The translations under genes and the position numbers were made by a program. DNA of 64,000 nucleotides, from assembly GCF_014489415.1 (NCBI RefSeq), contig NZ_CP060822.1, positions 1,002,311 through 1,066,310 on the forward strand, read 5' to 3'. A model generated the notes under the pieces. The model saw only the letters and a list, made by a program, of their open reading frames with translations. It was not told the origin of the DNA and ran no database searches. This DNA is from Cylindrospermopsis curvispora GIHE-G1. GTDB taxonomy: Bacteria > Cyanobacteriota > Cyanobacteriia > Cyanobacteriales > Nostocaceae. Below are positions 19,009 through 30,102 of this stretch, piece after piece (positions within the stretch are counted from its first letter, which is position 1; every line of letters begins with the position of its first letter).

Positions 19009-19778
19009 GGATGGGCGGACTCTGACTTTAGTTACGAAAGTTTACATATTCTTTACTCATTTTAAGATAAACCATCAAGGACGCAAAGTTATCGGTTAAT
19101 AGTTGACCACAATTGTTACTTTTCCTGGTTTTTTGTATCCTTGTTTACCATTTGCTTTTATTTATGTTGTTTAAAGTTAGAACTTGATAAAATTAAACTT
19201 GGTCGACTATATTTTAACTTTTTTATTAGTTTATAAACTCGTTTATCTGTGCAGGGTCGGCAAAAATTCAAACTACACTTGTAAGTATGGCTTGACCCGT
19301 AATTCTAAGGAATGAAAGAATGGATAAAGGTGAGACTGGCGTTCTGGCTGACCTTGACCCCCTGCAGGTGGCTATGGTCATAACTGAAAAATAAACTCAA
19401 AATTTTGCACAAATTTTATTTCCTCATGTTAGACTAGAACCTAGAAATTTTAAATTTTTGAGATATTCACTTCCGAGAAAAAATTCCTCACCAGTAGGTA
19501 ATTTTGCTCATGGTGTCTGTGAGTACAAAATAATTCGTTGTCCGCGAAATCAGGAAGTTTATTCCGACGATTTTGACATGGGGAGGTATTTTTCCCACTT
19601 AGATGACATGGTTTCAGCGAAAAAGGGCTAATAAGGTCTGTAACTGGTAACGGTTGCTGTTGACATTTAAGGGACAGAGCTGTTTTCTGCTGACAAACAA
19701 TGAAGAAAATACTTGATTGCTAGTAGAGGAGCAGAGGTTCTAGCTTTATGTTTCTTTGGGGGTTGGGATGGTTTAAAA
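19009..19778. other. Long intergenic region
   Basis: About 770 bp without a supported gene. It contains one member of the GGCGTTCT repeat family (19331-19377) and AT-rich sequence around 19100-19260 that could hold the divergent promoter of the prenyl synthase gene. The part from 19530 to 19720 is less AT-rich and may be a long leader for the small gene at 19779. I could not match it to a known RNA. Confidence 0.5.
19331..19377 (+). repeat. Dispersed repeat (GGCGTTCT family), tail part
   Basis: GTGAGACTGGCGTTCTGGCT followed by CTGCAGGTGGC matches the element at 17938 in order and spacing. No coding content. Confidence 0.55.
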
Positions 19779-19958
19779 ATGAATTATGAGAACGTGCCTA
19801 TGATGATATTTATTTTAGCTTCCGGATACTTGTTAATTGTCTATTTGTTGTTAGCGCTGGCTAAACGAAGCACCGGGAGTGGGTCTCGCACAGAAAAAGT
19901 TACCGGACAACATGAAAGGCAAGCAAAGCTAGCCAAAAAGGTTGCTGAACTTGGTTAA
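19779..19958 (+). CDS. Small single-span membrane protein
   Basis: 59 residues from the ATG at 19779. One hydrophobic helix (MMIFILASGYLLIVYLLLAL) follows a short N-terminus, then a basic, polar tail (AKRSTGSGSRTEK...KLAKKVAELG). An upstream ATG at 19713 would add 22 unlikely residues. Small proteins of this shape are common as accessory subunits of membrane complexes, but no assignment can be made. A dispersed repeat abuts the stop codon. Confidence 0.5.
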   Translation: MNYENVPMMIFILASGYLLIVYLLLALAKRSTGSGSRTEKVTGQHERQAKLAKKVAELG

Positions 19959-19998
19959 TATTATAGCTGTAGCCAGAACGCCTACTTAGTGGTTCTGA
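19959..19998 (+). repeat. Dispersed palindromic repeat (GGCGTTCTGG family), short
   Basis: TTATAGCTGTAGCCAGAACG shares its head with the member at 10556. The tail is reduced to GTGGTTCTG. It begins directly after a stop codon. Confidence 0.7.
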
Positions 19999-20031
19999 AT
20001 ACGGCAATTAATCAATATTCAAAAACACCCA

Positions 20032-20772
20032 ATGACATCAGTAAAAGATCAAATTGCAATTGTTACAGGAGCATCGAGAGGTATCGGCCGGGCGATCGCC
20101 CTCCAACTGGCAGAGAAAGGAGCTAAAATAGTAGTTAACTATGCTAGCTCCAGTGCTTCTGCGGAGAAAGTAGTATCTGAGATTATAGCATTAGGGGGAG
20201 AAGCGATCGCCCTGCAGGCGGATGTTTCCCAAGCGGATCAGGTAGAAGACATGGTGAACAAGACCTTAGAAACGTTCAACCGAATTGATCTGTTGGTAAA
20301 CAATGCGGGTATTACCCGTGACACACTATTGCTGCGGATGAAGTTAGAAGACTGGCAAGCAGTAATAGATCTAAACCTGACGGGTGTATTTTTATGCACA
20401 AAAGCTGTGAGCAAGATTATGCTCAAGCAGCGATCGGGGAGAATAATTAACATATCTTCTGTAGCGGGGCAAATGGGCAATGCGGGGCAGGCCAACTACA
20501 GTGCGGCCAAGGCAGGGGTAATAGGCTTTACCAAGACCGTTGCTAAAGAATTAGCATCCCGTGGTATTACGGTCAATGCAATTGCCCCAGGTTTTATCCA
20601 AACGGACATGACCAGTGAAATCAAGGCAGAGGGAATCCTGCAATACATTCCCTTAGGGAGATTTGGCAAGCCGGAAGAAATTGCAGGAATGGTATGCTTT
20701 TTGGCCACTGATCCTGCTGCTGCCTATATTACTGGACAAGTATTTAACGTAGATGGGGGCATGGTAATGTAA
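20032..20772 (+). CDS. fabG: 3-oxoacyl-[ACP] reductase
   Basis: This performs the NADPH-dependent reduction of 3-oxoacyl-ACP in the fatty acid elongation cycle. The product is 246 residues, the standard FabG length. It has TGASRGIG (12-19), NNAG, the catalytic Ser in INISSVAGQ, and YSAAK near 155-159. The C-terminal FNVDGGMVM is typical of FabG rather than general SDRs. Downstream and convergent is the WecA-like gene. Confidence 0.93.
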   Translation: MTSVKDQIAIVTGASRGIGRAIALQLAEKGAKIVVNYASSSASAEKVVSEIIALGGEAIALQADVSQADQVEDMVNKTLETFNRIDLLVNNAGITRDTLLLRMKLEDWQAVIDLNLTGVFLCTKAVSKIMLKQRSGRIINISSVAGQMGNAGQANYSAAKAGVIGFTKTVAKELASRGITVNAIAPGFIQTDMTSEIKAEGILQYIPLGRFGKPEEIAGMVCFLATDPAAAYITGQVFNVDGGMVM

Positions 20773-20838
20773 AATTGAAAAGATAGGGCCTGCGTTATGG
20801 CAAGCCCAAATTGACTATAATGTTCCATAAATACTCAG

Positions 20839-21921
20839 CTAGGAGTTACTACGGATACGTGGAATTAAGGTAGCGGACATAAATAAAATAATAGCGAATG
20901 CAGAAGCAAAAATTACGGGTAAAGTCATAGCTTGTATAGACATAGCTAAAACATTAAAGAACAAGGTTAATGACCATAATATCAAGCTAGCGCGTCGTTG
21001 AGAAAAACCCCAAGCCAATAGACGATGATGTAAATGATCCTTGCCGGGAGTACTGAGAGGGTTTTTTCCTGCTAGGAGGCGTTTAATAAAAACCTGAGTG
21101 GTATCTAAAACTGGCAACATCAAAAACAAAACCGTTGGTATAAGAGAATAAATGGTACTTTCCTGTAATTTACCTAAAATACTTGTAGCAGCCAGCACAT
21201 AGCCAAAAAAATAGGCTCCAGCATCACCCATAATAATGCGGGAGGGGTAAAAGTTGTGGCGTAAAAAGCCAAGAGCTGCCCCCGACAGTGCAGCCAAGAC
21301 CAGAGTTGCTGCGGCTCGATTATCAAACTGGGCAGAAACCCCCAACAGACTCATGGCAGTAATAAAACTAATGCCACCAGCTAAACCATCCATGCCGTCC
21401 ATGAGATTAACGGCATTGGTAATGCCAACTATCCATAAAACAGTGAGAGCTATAGACAAAAAGGAATCAATAGGAGTACCAAACATCACCTTGATACTCA
21501 TACCATTAGCCACCAACAACAGGGCAGTAATAATTTGTGTCCATAATCGAATAAATGGAGGCAGGCCAAACTGGTCATCTATAAACCCAACCAAAACAAG
21601 AATGGATCCACCCAAAAGAATAGTAAGTACCTGGGCTAAAACCCCCTGGAGTTCGATGGGTCGGAAAAGACTGGCAAAGACCACAGCAGCAATTACGCCG
21701 GCATAGATAGCCAGGCCTCCCGCATTGGGTAAAGGTTCCCGATTGAGTCGTCGGGCATTGGGTTGGTCAGCCCAACCCACCCGGAGGGCAAATTGACGAA
21801 CAGTGGGAATTGAACCCCAGCTTATCAGCCAAGCCAAAATAAAAGTAAATACCACTGCTAACCAGCCGGTGCCGCTAGGGTTAGCAATACCAAGAGCCTT
21901 AAGGGAGTTGTCTATATCCAT
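20839..21921 (-). CDS. Polyprenyl-phosphate sugar-1-phosphate transferase (WecA/TagO-like)
   Basis: This is an integral membrane enzyme, 360 residues with about ten spans. It transfers GlcNAc-1-P or a related sugar phosphate from a UDP-sugar to undecaprenyl phosphate and so starts a surface polysaccharide. Family motifs are LVGFIDDQFGLPP, VNLMDGMDGLAGG, IMGDAGAYFFGY and DHLHHRLL, in that order. The HHR box separates the WecA/TagO branch from MraY. The sugar specificity and the final polymer are not readable from sequence. Confidence 0.9.
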   Translation of the reverse strand: MDIDNSLKALGIANPSGTGWLAVVFTFILAWLISWGSIPTVRQFALRVGWADQPNARRLNREPLPNAGGLAIYAGVIAAVVFASLFRPIELQGVLAQVLTILLGGSILVLVGFIDDQFGLPPFIRLWTQIITALLLVANGMSIKVMFGTPIDSFLSIALTVLWIVGITNAVNLMDGMDGLAGGISFITAMSLLGVSAQFDNRAAATLVLAALSGAALGFLRHNFYPSRIIMGDAGAYFFGYVLAATSILGKLQESTIYSLIPTVLFLMLPVLDTTQVFIKRLLAGKNPLSTPGKDHLHHRLLAWGFSQRRASLILWSLTLFFNVLAMSIQAMTLPVIFASAFAIILFMSATLIPRIRSNS

Positions 21922-21972
21922 TTCCCCCCATAACCATAACCATTAGTTTGCCAGACCAGTACCAACTGTAAT

Positions 21973-22044
21973 AGTATAGCTTTAGCCAAAACGCCCAGAA
22001 CAAAGTTGATCGGTAAAAGTTAGTGCCACATAGGCGTTCTGGCT
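21973..22044 (+). repeat. Dispersed palindromic repeat (GGCGTTCTGG family)
   Basis: TATAGCTTTAGCCAAAACGCC is paired with GGCGTTCTGGCT about 38 nt later, a near-perfect inverted repeat. It sits 60 bp before the CIRCE operator of groEL, so it lies in or near that promoter region. Confidence 0.8.
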
Positions 22045-22091
22045 TACTTCCAACAGCTACACCTATTTTTGGTAACTATTTGTTAAATTGA

Positions 22092-23840
<1,749 letters not shown>

Positions 23841-23870
23841 TTGCCGCCCTTTAAGGTAAAATTTTTCATG

Positions 23871-23900
23871 GTTTGTCTTTTCCATAAGACAAACTTTTTT
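23871..23900 (+). terminator. Rho-independent terminator of groEL
   Basis: A perfect 9-bp stem GTTTGTCTT/AAGACAAAC with a TTCCAT loop is followed by six T. It lies 30 bp after the groEL stop. Confidence 0.85.
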
Positions 23901-23943
23901 GTTTTTTTCACCACGTGTCACTAAAAATTAGGTGAAATTTCCG

Positions 23944-25116
23944 ATGAATAAGAAACACGCTCGCTCTAGGAATAGCAGGAGTAATCGAGTTATAGATGGT
24001 GCAAAAACCGGTAAATCCTTTTCTCAAGAATATTATCATCAACCAGGCACTATTCCAGGTACAATTATCATTCATGAGGATGCCCAGCAACCGCAAATTG
24101 TTTTAATGGATTACAACCCAACCGATTTAGTCGAAAGGCGAATCATCAATCCAGAAGAATGTAGTGACTACCTACGGACACAGTCCGTTTCTTGGGTGGA
24201 TGTCCAAGGTTTAGGAAATGGGGATGTGATTCATCGCCTGGGACAAACCTTTGATTTACACCCGTTGATTTTGGAAGACGTAGTCAATATGGCAGAACGC
24301 CCCAAGATTGAAGATTATGAAGAGCAATTGGTGATAATTGCCCGAATGGTTGTGCCAAATACCAATAATCGTAGTTTTTATAGTGAACAGGTTAGCTTAG
24401 TCCTAGGCCCCCATTATGTTTTAACCATTCAAGAAGAATCAGAACATGATTGTTTTGATAGTGTCAGGGCAAGAATTAATAAGAATAAAGGTATTATCCG
24501 TAGAGAGAAAAGTGATTATTTGGCTTACTCCCTATTAGATGCCATTATTGATGGTTTTTTCCCAGTTTTAGAATTGTATGGGGAGCGTATTGCTGAGCTG
24601 GAGGAAGAAGTAATTACTAATCCTACATCGGAAACTTTAAAGCAAATATATCAAGTTAAACGAGAGTTATTACAACTAAGAAGAGGAATTTGGCCTCAAA
24701 GGGATGCGATTAGTTCCCTTATTCGTGATGGTAGCCACTTGATTAGCCAAGAGGTAAGTATTTACTTAAGAGATTGTTATGATCATGCAGTCCAGGTCCT
24801 GGATATGGTGGAAAATTACCGAGAATTGGTTTCGGGTTTAATGGATGTTTATATGTCAGCGGTAAGTAACAAAATGAATGAAATCATGAAGCTACTAACG
24901 GTAATTTCATCTATTTTCATCCCCTTGACATTTGTTGTAGGAATATATGGCATGAATTTTAATACCGAAAAATCACCTTATAATATGCCAGAACTAAACT
25001 GGTATTGGGGTTATCCCTTTTGTCTGGGATTAATGGCAGTGATTGCCGGTAGTTTAATGTTGTTTTTTTGGCGTCGAGGTTGGTTAACTAATTCATTTGA
25101 AATTAATCAAAAATAA
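23944..25116 (+). CDS. corA: CorA-type magnesium/cobalt transporter
   Basis: 390 residues from ATG 23944. TAGGTGA ends about nine bases upstream and supports this start over the GTG at 23932. A large cytoplasmic N-terminal domain is followed by two C-terminal membrane helices. The signature YGMNF near 335 lies in the loop between the helices, as in all CorA pores. It is expected to form a pentamer in the cytoplasmic membrane passing Mg2+ or Co2+. The first 25 residues are basic and Ser-rich. Confidence 0.93.
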   Translation: MNKKHARSRNSRSNRVIDGAKTGKSFSQEYYHQPGTIPGTIIIHEDAQQPQIVLMDYNPTDLVERRIINPEECSDYLRTQSVSWVDVQGLGNGDVIHRLGQTFDLHPLILEDVVNMAERPKIEDYEEQLVIIARMVVPNTNNRSFYSEQVSLVLGPHYVLTIQEESEHDCFDSVRARINKNKGIIRREKSDYLAYSLLDAIIDGFFPVLELYGERIAELEEEVITNPTSETLKQIYQVKRELLQLRRGIWPQRDAISSLIRDGSHLISQEVSIYLRDCYDHAVQVLDMVENYRELVSGLMDVYMSAVSNKMNEIMKLLTVISSIFIPLTFVVGIYGMNFNTEKSPYNMPELNWYWGYPFCLGLMAVIAGSLMLFFWRRGWLTNSFEINQK

Positions 25117-25147
25117 GTTTGATTTATTGGTGAGGATAAATAATTCT

Positions 25148-25864
25148 ATGGCATTACAAAGTGGTGATCAAAATCTGATTTTGTTGATGGTTTATATTCT
25201 GTGCCTATATTACACCTTCAACCGGATGATTACATCAATTGATGATGTGATCATGCTCAAGTTTGAGAAAGAATCTGTCGCCCAACAATTAAAGGAGCAA
25301 AACCTAGACAACGAAATAGCAATTTCCTGTGGAGGGGGAACCTATTCCTTGGAGAAAGTTAAAGATAATTTAAGACAATTACCCATCAGCATTGAAAACA
25401 AGTCAGAAACTTTTGCTGTATATGTGGACTGGGATAATAGTTCCTGGGTATTTGAACAGAGTAAAAAATCCCGTCGTGTTATTCGCCAATCTCCAGATAT
25501 GATCCGAGACCTAGCTATTCCCCAGGTTCCCACAATTATCGCGCCTAAGAAAACTATGTCTGAAACAGTAACTGCTGAGGATATTTTAAAACGAAATAAG
25601 GAAAGCGGAGTATATGAGGTTAGCAAACCATTAGTTGATATAGCGGTAACCAAGGGACAGAGAAATCTCCAGGGTTGGTACAAGGAGTTTATGGAAGGGA
25701 AAAAGAAAATAGAATTCTCCCTGCAGTTGGTATTAAGAATATCGGAGTTACGTACTGGTTTAGCTTCTGGTACAAATATACCACCTGTGTCTATCATAAA
25801 CTGTCCCTTTACCATTGAAAAACTACCGTGGACTTATGCTCTACCTTGGAATAAGAGACGTTGA
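25148..25864 (+). CDS. Unknown protein with one N-terminal membrane helix
   Basis: The product is 238 residues from ATG 25148, 31 bp after corA. The hydrophobic segment NLILLMVYILCLYYTF near residues 8-23 is probably a membrane anchor. The rest is soluble, with a VYVDWDNSSWVFEQSKKSRRVIR segment and a stretch with many charged residues. No family was recognised. The short gap suggests co-transcription with corA. RNase P RNA starts 33 bp after its stop. Confidence 0.6.
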   Translation: MALQSGDQNLILLMVYILCLYYTFNRMITSIDDVIMLKFEKESVAQQLKEQNLDNEIAISCGGGTYSLEKVKDNLRQLPISIENKSETFAVYVDWDNSSWVFEQSKKSRRVIRQSPDMIRDLAIPQVPTIIAPKKTMSETVTAEDILKRNKESGVYEVSKPLVDIAVTKGQRNLQGWYKEFMEGKKKIEFSLQLVLRISELRTGLASGTNIPPVSIINCPFTIEKLPWTYALPWNKRR

Positions 25865-25896
25865 CCTTAAAGGTAAATAAAAGGTTAAACTGGTAG

Positions 25897-26279
25897 GAGG
25901 GAGAGTAGACGTAGGTGGTTGCAGATTGGTGATTAACACCGGTTTGAGGAAAGTCCGGGCTCCCGAAAGGCCAAACTTGCTGGATAACGTCCAGTACGAG
26001 CGATCGTGAGGAAAGTGCCACAGAAAAACACCGCCAGCTTTTTTAGAATGCTAATTCTAGGGTTGGTAAGGGTGCAAAGGTGCGGTAAGAGCGCACCAGC
26101 AGTACCGAGAGGTACTGGCTCGGTAAACCCCGGTTGGGAGCAAGGCCAGAGAAACTATGGTTGGTCTTTTACCAGTTTCGGCAAATTAGAGCCGCTTGAG
26201 GTAGTTGGTAACAACTATCCCAGATAGATAACCACCCTCGCAAGAGAACAGAACCCGGCTTATGTGCTGCTCTCTCTTC
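25897..26279 (+). ncRNA. rnpB: RNase P RNA
   Basis: The catalytic RNA that trims tRNA 5' leaders. Diagnostic bacterial type A segments are GAGGAAAGTCCGGGCTCC near 25946-25963, AACGTCCAGTACGAGCGATC with GAGGAAAGTGCCACAGAAA near 25985-26027, and GGTAAACCCCGG near 26122. The 5' segment GGGAGAGTAG pairs with CTGCTCTCTC near 26267. The ends are set by that pairing and may be off by a few bases. A HIP1-like GCGATCG lies inside the RNA. Confidence 0.95.
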
Positions 26280-26308
26280 TTTAAAACTTATATTTCTAAT
26301 TTTTACTA

Positions 26309-27031
26309 ATGTCCCGCGTTTACCCTCGCCGTCAACGGCAACTTGAAAGTTTAATCCAAAAGTTGGGATTATCAGCGAATATTCCTATTAAGTGGCCATT
26401 GCTGGACTTGGCACTTACTCATCCTACTGTTTCTGAATCGGCAAATTATGAACAGCTAGAATTCGTCGGTGATGCTGTTGTCCGTTTGGTAGCAGCTGTT
26501 GTTCTTTGGGAAAGCTATCCTGACTGTTCTGTGGGTGACTTTGCTGCTATCCGTTCCGTCCTGGTGAGCGATCGCATTCTTGCTAGATTAGCCAGGGAGT
26601 ATGGTTTAGAATTATATTTGTTGGTCGCAGGTAGTGCCACAGCGGATAATATTGGACAGGAGTCTCGTTTGGCAGATGCCTTTGAAGCGCTATTAGGCGC
26701 TCTCTATCTTAGCACCCAGAATTTAACCCTAATTCGTCCTTGGTTGGATCCTCATTTTCAGCAACTGGCAGAGCAAATTCGTTTAGATCCAGCAAAGCTA
26801 AATTATAAAGCTGCTCTCCAGGAATGGACTCAAGCAGGGTATAAGGTGTTACCGGAATATCGGGTTGTGGAAGTTAATCAACCCCAGAATACCCATGAAC
26901 GTTTTTTGGCTCAAGTTTGGTTACATGAAAAAATACTGGGACAGGGGAAAGGAAGATCAATCAAAGCAGCTGAACAAGCAGCAGCTAAGGTAGCCTATTT
27001 AGCGATTACTGAAAGTCAGAGCGTCACGTAA
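26309..27031 (+). CDS. rnc: Ribonuclease III
   Basis: A double-strand RNA endonuclease for rRNA and mRNA processing, 240 residues. The signature EQLEFVGDAVVRL near 46-58 holds the Mg-binding acidic residues, and a second acidic site is in DAFEALLGALYL near 126. The C-terminal 75 residues (ALQEWTQAGYKVLPEYRV) form a dsRNA-binding domain. The gene lies 30 bp after rnpB on the same strand, so two RNA-processing genes may share a transcript. Confidence 0.92.
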   Translation: MSRVYPRRQRQLESLIQKLGLSANIPIKWPLLDLALTHPTVSESANYEQLEFVGDAVVRLVAAVVLWESYPDCSVGDFAAIRSVLVSDRILARLAREYGLELYLLVAGSATADNIGQESRLADAFEALLGALYLSTQNLTLIRPWLDPHFQQLAEQIRLDPAKLNYKAALQEWTQAGYKVLPEYRVVEVNQPQNTHERFLAQVWLHEKILGQGKGRSIKAAEQAAAKVAYLAITESQSVT

Positions 27032-27119
27032 AAACACAAGGTTTTTAACTACCACAAGATAATTTAAGAACTTAACACCCATACTAGTGCATGTTAATAA
27101 TTGTATCCAAATAGAGATA

Positions 27120-27250
27120 TACTTAGTTGTTAAGCTTCTCCGGTCTGAAGACACGGAGATTTCGGAAGAGTCCATAAACGAACTTTCTGAGGCTGGCTTA
27201 AACAGCCTCTACTGATTCCGCTAAGATCAATTCCTAGCATCACCGCTACT
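27120..27250 (-). ncRNA. Putative TnpB guide (omega) RNA at IS right end
   Basis: In IS200/IS605 elements the 3' end of tnpB plus the right end is transcribed into the RNA that guides TnpB, with the guide read from the adjoining flank. Here the right end carries a hairpin with stem TCTCCG/CGGAGA and further folds such as GAGGCTGGCTTAAACAGCCTC. The boundaries are approximate. The guide would be flanking DNA beyond 27130. The TnpB partner is broken in this copy. Confidence 0.4.
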
Positions 27251-28412
27251 TTTTTCAAAATATTAGCAGCACCATTACAGTCCGCATTAATTTTGAACCC
27301 ATCAGAAGTTTCATATACTCCACGACTAACTCGTTTCCCGCTTGCTTCCCACCCTTCGGGTTTTTCACCGAATTTAGGTATATTGTCGCAGTCAAAAAAC
27401 GATGATTGAGAAGTGTATGATTCTTCTGTTTCAATAAAATCTATTCCGTATTGTTTACATAATTGAGCAATACGGTCTTTTAATCTTGCTGTGGGAATTT
27501 GGACAAACTTCTGATTGTTTTTAGACCCCAAATCAATACTATCTTTTTGTCCTTTATTCCATCCAAAAACAATAGCACCAATCTTATTTTCAATACAGTG
27601 GTTAACGACTATTCTTGCAGCTTTGTTAACTGCATCACGCATTTGTCGGTTTCTTTTTTCGGTAATAGCAGCTAATCTGTTAGACCAAAAACCTTGCGGT
27701 TTATCACTTTTAAGTTTAGCTACTGATTTGTTGTACCACTGATTTAAACTTTTTAAATGAAGTCCATCAACAATAAATGATGTTCCCAGATTAGAAACAC
27801 AAGTTAACCAGTTATTTAACCCGTGGTCAATCCCTAAAACATTATTTCTATCAACATCAGATTTTATTTCATCTACCTGATAGACAAATTCTGCATAAAA
27901 TTGTCTATTTCTAGGTAAAATACGTACTTGATTGATTTGAAGTCAAGGTTAGATGGCATTGGTAGACAAAAAGAATCTATCCCAAACCATGCCTTAACTT
28001 TTGTTCCCAAAGGAAACCTAATCATCCCATCAATTAACTTTAATGACCTGCCCGTAAAAGTAGCTACAGTCATAACACTTTTACAGTAATTAGGTAATTT
28101 GGGTTTTTGGGAAACTTCGCCCTTTTTTGCAGCTTTTACTAGCTCAATGTACGATTTAAAGGATTCAGCTACACTGGTTAGTATTTGTTGAGAAGTATCA
28201 GAATACAATGCCTGATAATGAACGTTTTTCTGATAAGTTCCTAGTTGTTTATGCAAATCTGCTCTACTAGGAATATAACCAGTTTTAAAGTACATCTGCC
28301 TAGAATAGTAAACGCCACAATTTGTCAGCTTTTTAGCTTCTGTGCAGAGGTACTCCAATATGGCTGTTATTGATTTATCGGACTTGATAAGAACTTGTTG
28401 GCATCCGTACAT
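27130..28412 (-). pseudogene. tnpB: TnpB (OrfB), single frameshift
   Basis: Full-length TnpB frame of about 427 codons from ATG 28412, with a frameshift near 27930-27945. The N-terminal part reads to DFKSI, then the conserved continuation QVRILPRNRQFYAEFVYQV appears in another frame. All three RuvC motifs survive: GIDHG, the Glu in FIETEESYTSQSS, and INADCNGAANIL. The zinc-finger cysteines usual near the TSQ motif are mostly absent, as in many cyanobacterial members. The stop codon coincides with the right tip of the element. It cannot make one protein without frameshifting. Confidence 0.85.
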
Positions 28413-28491
28413 TGTTCGACCTTCAATGTTTGTTGATTTCAAAAGTATAGTTGAGATATGATTTACTTGTCAATAGCAGCCACGAAACAAT

Positions 28492-28888
28492 ATGAAGACA
28501 ACACTGGAATACAGAATAGGACATCACTCAAAAGGTAATGCAGTAGTGCATCTTGTATGGATACCTAAACGCCGAAAAAAGGTATTATCTGGAGAGATAG
28601 CTAAATGCCTTGGACAGATAATTTACGAACTAGCCAAAGAAAAAGACTGGGATATCCTCGCTCTTGAGGTTGCACCATGTTCATTTATTTGTAGAACATC
28701 AACCAGATGTTGCTATAAATCAAGTGGTTAAAGCTTTTAAAGGACGGCCATCTTGCTTGTTAAGACGAAAATTTCCTGAATTACTTAAACTTCCTAGCCT
28801 ATGGACTAATAGTTATTTTTATTCCACTGCTGGACAGGTTTCAGCAGATGTTATTAAAAGGTATATTGAAGATCCGAATCACGGTTAA
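28492..28888 (+). pseudogene. tnpA: IS200/IS605 TnpA transposase, frameshifted
   Basis: TnpA-like sequence from ATG 28492 breaks frame at LEVAPC, exactly where the HUH motif D-HVHLF is expected. The remainder (HVHLFVEHQPDVAINQV, then YFYSTAGQVSADVIKRYIE with the nucleophilic Tyr region) is complete in another frame. The missing 5 nt fit loss of most of a Pro-Asp-His codon run. Copy 1 has the same break, so the copies share a defective ancestor or were moved by an intact element elsewhere. Confidence 0.85.
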
Positions 28889-29035
28889 ATATCAAGGCGA
28901 ATAAATTCGCCGTTGGCACTTCCTGTCTAAAGCCAAGTGGCTTCCGTGCCTGTCGGCGATTTTCTTGTGAATGTTCTTATTTTTAGGATATGTTTTTATT
29001 AGTTTACCGATTTTTGAAGTTCTTAAGGTGCAATT

Positions 29036-29812
29036 ATGACAGATAACTCTCCTGGAATTAATCCGAAAGAGATTAGGTCTCTCAATGAGTTTATCAGACT
29101 CAAAGCTCCAGCCATATTCATTATGGATGCCCATCCGGATTTAGTGAAAGAAATCCAGTCACTGCTAAAAATAGAACCAGATGGTCTAGTTGGACCAGTG
29201 ACTAAACAAGTATTCTCCGAGTTTAAAACATTAAATCAATTACAGTATCCCTTAGGTTTGGGCGTAGGTACTGCCCAGGAACTATTAGAATTAAAAGACA
29301 AGGAAGAAACAGAAGCGACCAGAGAAGACTTGATTAAATTAGACCTAAAAGTTAATCTGGATGCGGGTTCTCTTACTGGTCGTAGCATGACCCTACCCGA
29401 TGGTAAAATAGTTTATGCCAACCAGTATATAGTTGAGGGTATACCGTTAACTTGGGGAGAAGCAACCAAAGACTGTACTCGTGTTCCTACCAGTGCGGAA
29501 TATGTAGCCAATGCCATCCGAGTGGCAAAAACCTGGGGACCAGTGAGGGAGAAATTTGGCTCACCCATCAGAATTACATCCGGGTATCGCCCACCTGCAG
29601 TTAATAGTTCCGTAGGTGGTGCGCGTAATAGTCAACATCTTTACTTTCGTGCCATAGATATGATTCCCATGAATGGAGACTTCAAGAAACTCTGGGATGT
29701 CCTAAAGTCCTCCGATTTTTCCGGGTTGGGAGATGCGGTGTTTATGGGGAAAAACAAGGGCTTTTTTCATGCTGATGTGAGACCCGGTGGTAGGGTAATC
29801 TTCCCCTATTAA
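29036..29812 (+). CDS. Peptidoglycan-binding M15 peptidase (D-Ala-D-Ala carboxypeptidase-like)
   Basis: 258 residues from ATG 29036 with AAGGTG six bases upstream. Residues 35-75 (KEIQSLLKIEPDGLVGPVTKQVF) form a peptidoglycan-binding-1 repeat. The C-terminal half is an M15-type zinc peptidase: ITSGYRPPAVNSSVGGARNS, then SQHLYFRAIDM with the first His/Asp, and FFHADVR with the second metal His. Intact homologues often have a small residue where this protein has YFR, so activity should not be taken for granted. No signal peptide was seen, which is odd for a wall enzyme; phage-type endolysins share this layout. Confidence 0.8.
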   Translation: MTDNSPGINPKEIRSLNEFIRLKAPAIFIMDAHPDLVKEIQSLLKIEPDGLVGPVTKQVFSEFKTLNQLQYPLGLGVGTAQELLELKDKEETEATREDLIKLDLKVNLDAGSLTGRSMTLPDGKIVYANQYIVEGIPLTWGEATKDCTRVPTSAEYVANAIRVAKTWGPVREKFGSPIRITSGYRPPAVNSSVGGARNSQHLYFRAIDMIPMNGDFKKLWDVLKSSDFSGLGDAVFMGKNKGFFHADVRPGGRVIFPY

Positions 29813-29823
29813 GTTGTATAATG

Positions 29824-29940
29824 TTATGGTCTGGGGGGATTCCAGGGAAAGACTGTAATGGTTTTATCTCTAGCCCCAGTGGCTAAAAGTTTGCCATCAG
29901 GACTAAAAGTAATTGAAATGGCATCTTCGGTACATTTGTT
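29824..29940 (-). pseudogene. WD40-repeat fragment
   Basis: The minus strand reads TEDAISITFSPDGKLLATG followed by ARDKTITVFPWNPPRP and a stop, one complete WD40 blade without a start codon or further blades in this frame. It is the 3' debris of a WD40 gene. The large WD40 gene at 31205 is on the other strand, so it is not a simple extension of that gene. Confidence 0.75.
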
Positions 29941-29984
29941 ATAGGATAGGTATAACCATATATAGTATGTCTTTGGTAGCCAAG

Positions 29985-30035
29985 AATGTGATCGCACCCA
30001 AACACAGAAGGACTAAACCAATATATTCCCTAGCC
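29985..30035 (+). repeat. About 50-bp repeat flanking the Uma2 gene, copy a
   Basis: GATCGCACCCAAACACAGAA then GGACTAAACCAATATATTCC match GATCGCACCCCAAAACAAAA then GGATTAAACCAGTATATTAC at 30893-30941, roughly 80-85 percent over the shared part. Confidence 0.65.
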
Positions 30036-30102
30036 TGGACCCCTAGAATCTTACTCATATTTATCTAATTATTTATTTTCCATACAAACCAGTTGTTTTG
30101 AA

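Larger units (their letters stand above)
27130..28965 (-). mobile_element. IS200/IS605-family element, copy 2
   Basis: The longer of two copies. The right tip at 27130 (TTAAGCTTCTCCGG) matches copy 1. Beyond the tnpA stop, the left end has hairpins GGCGAATAAATTCGCC (28896-28911) and AAGCCAAGTGGCTT (28930-28943), inside a larger pairing of GCCGTTGGCAC with GTGCCTGTCGGC; its outer limit near 28965 is an estimate. It lies between rnc and an M15 peptidase gene, and no gene is visibly interrupted. Confidence 0.85.

Noticed and set aside
28492-28888. Programmed frameshifting in tnpA
   Set aside because: No slippery heptamer or stimulatory structure was seen at the break, and about five bases of the conserved motif are missing, which frameshifting cannot restore.
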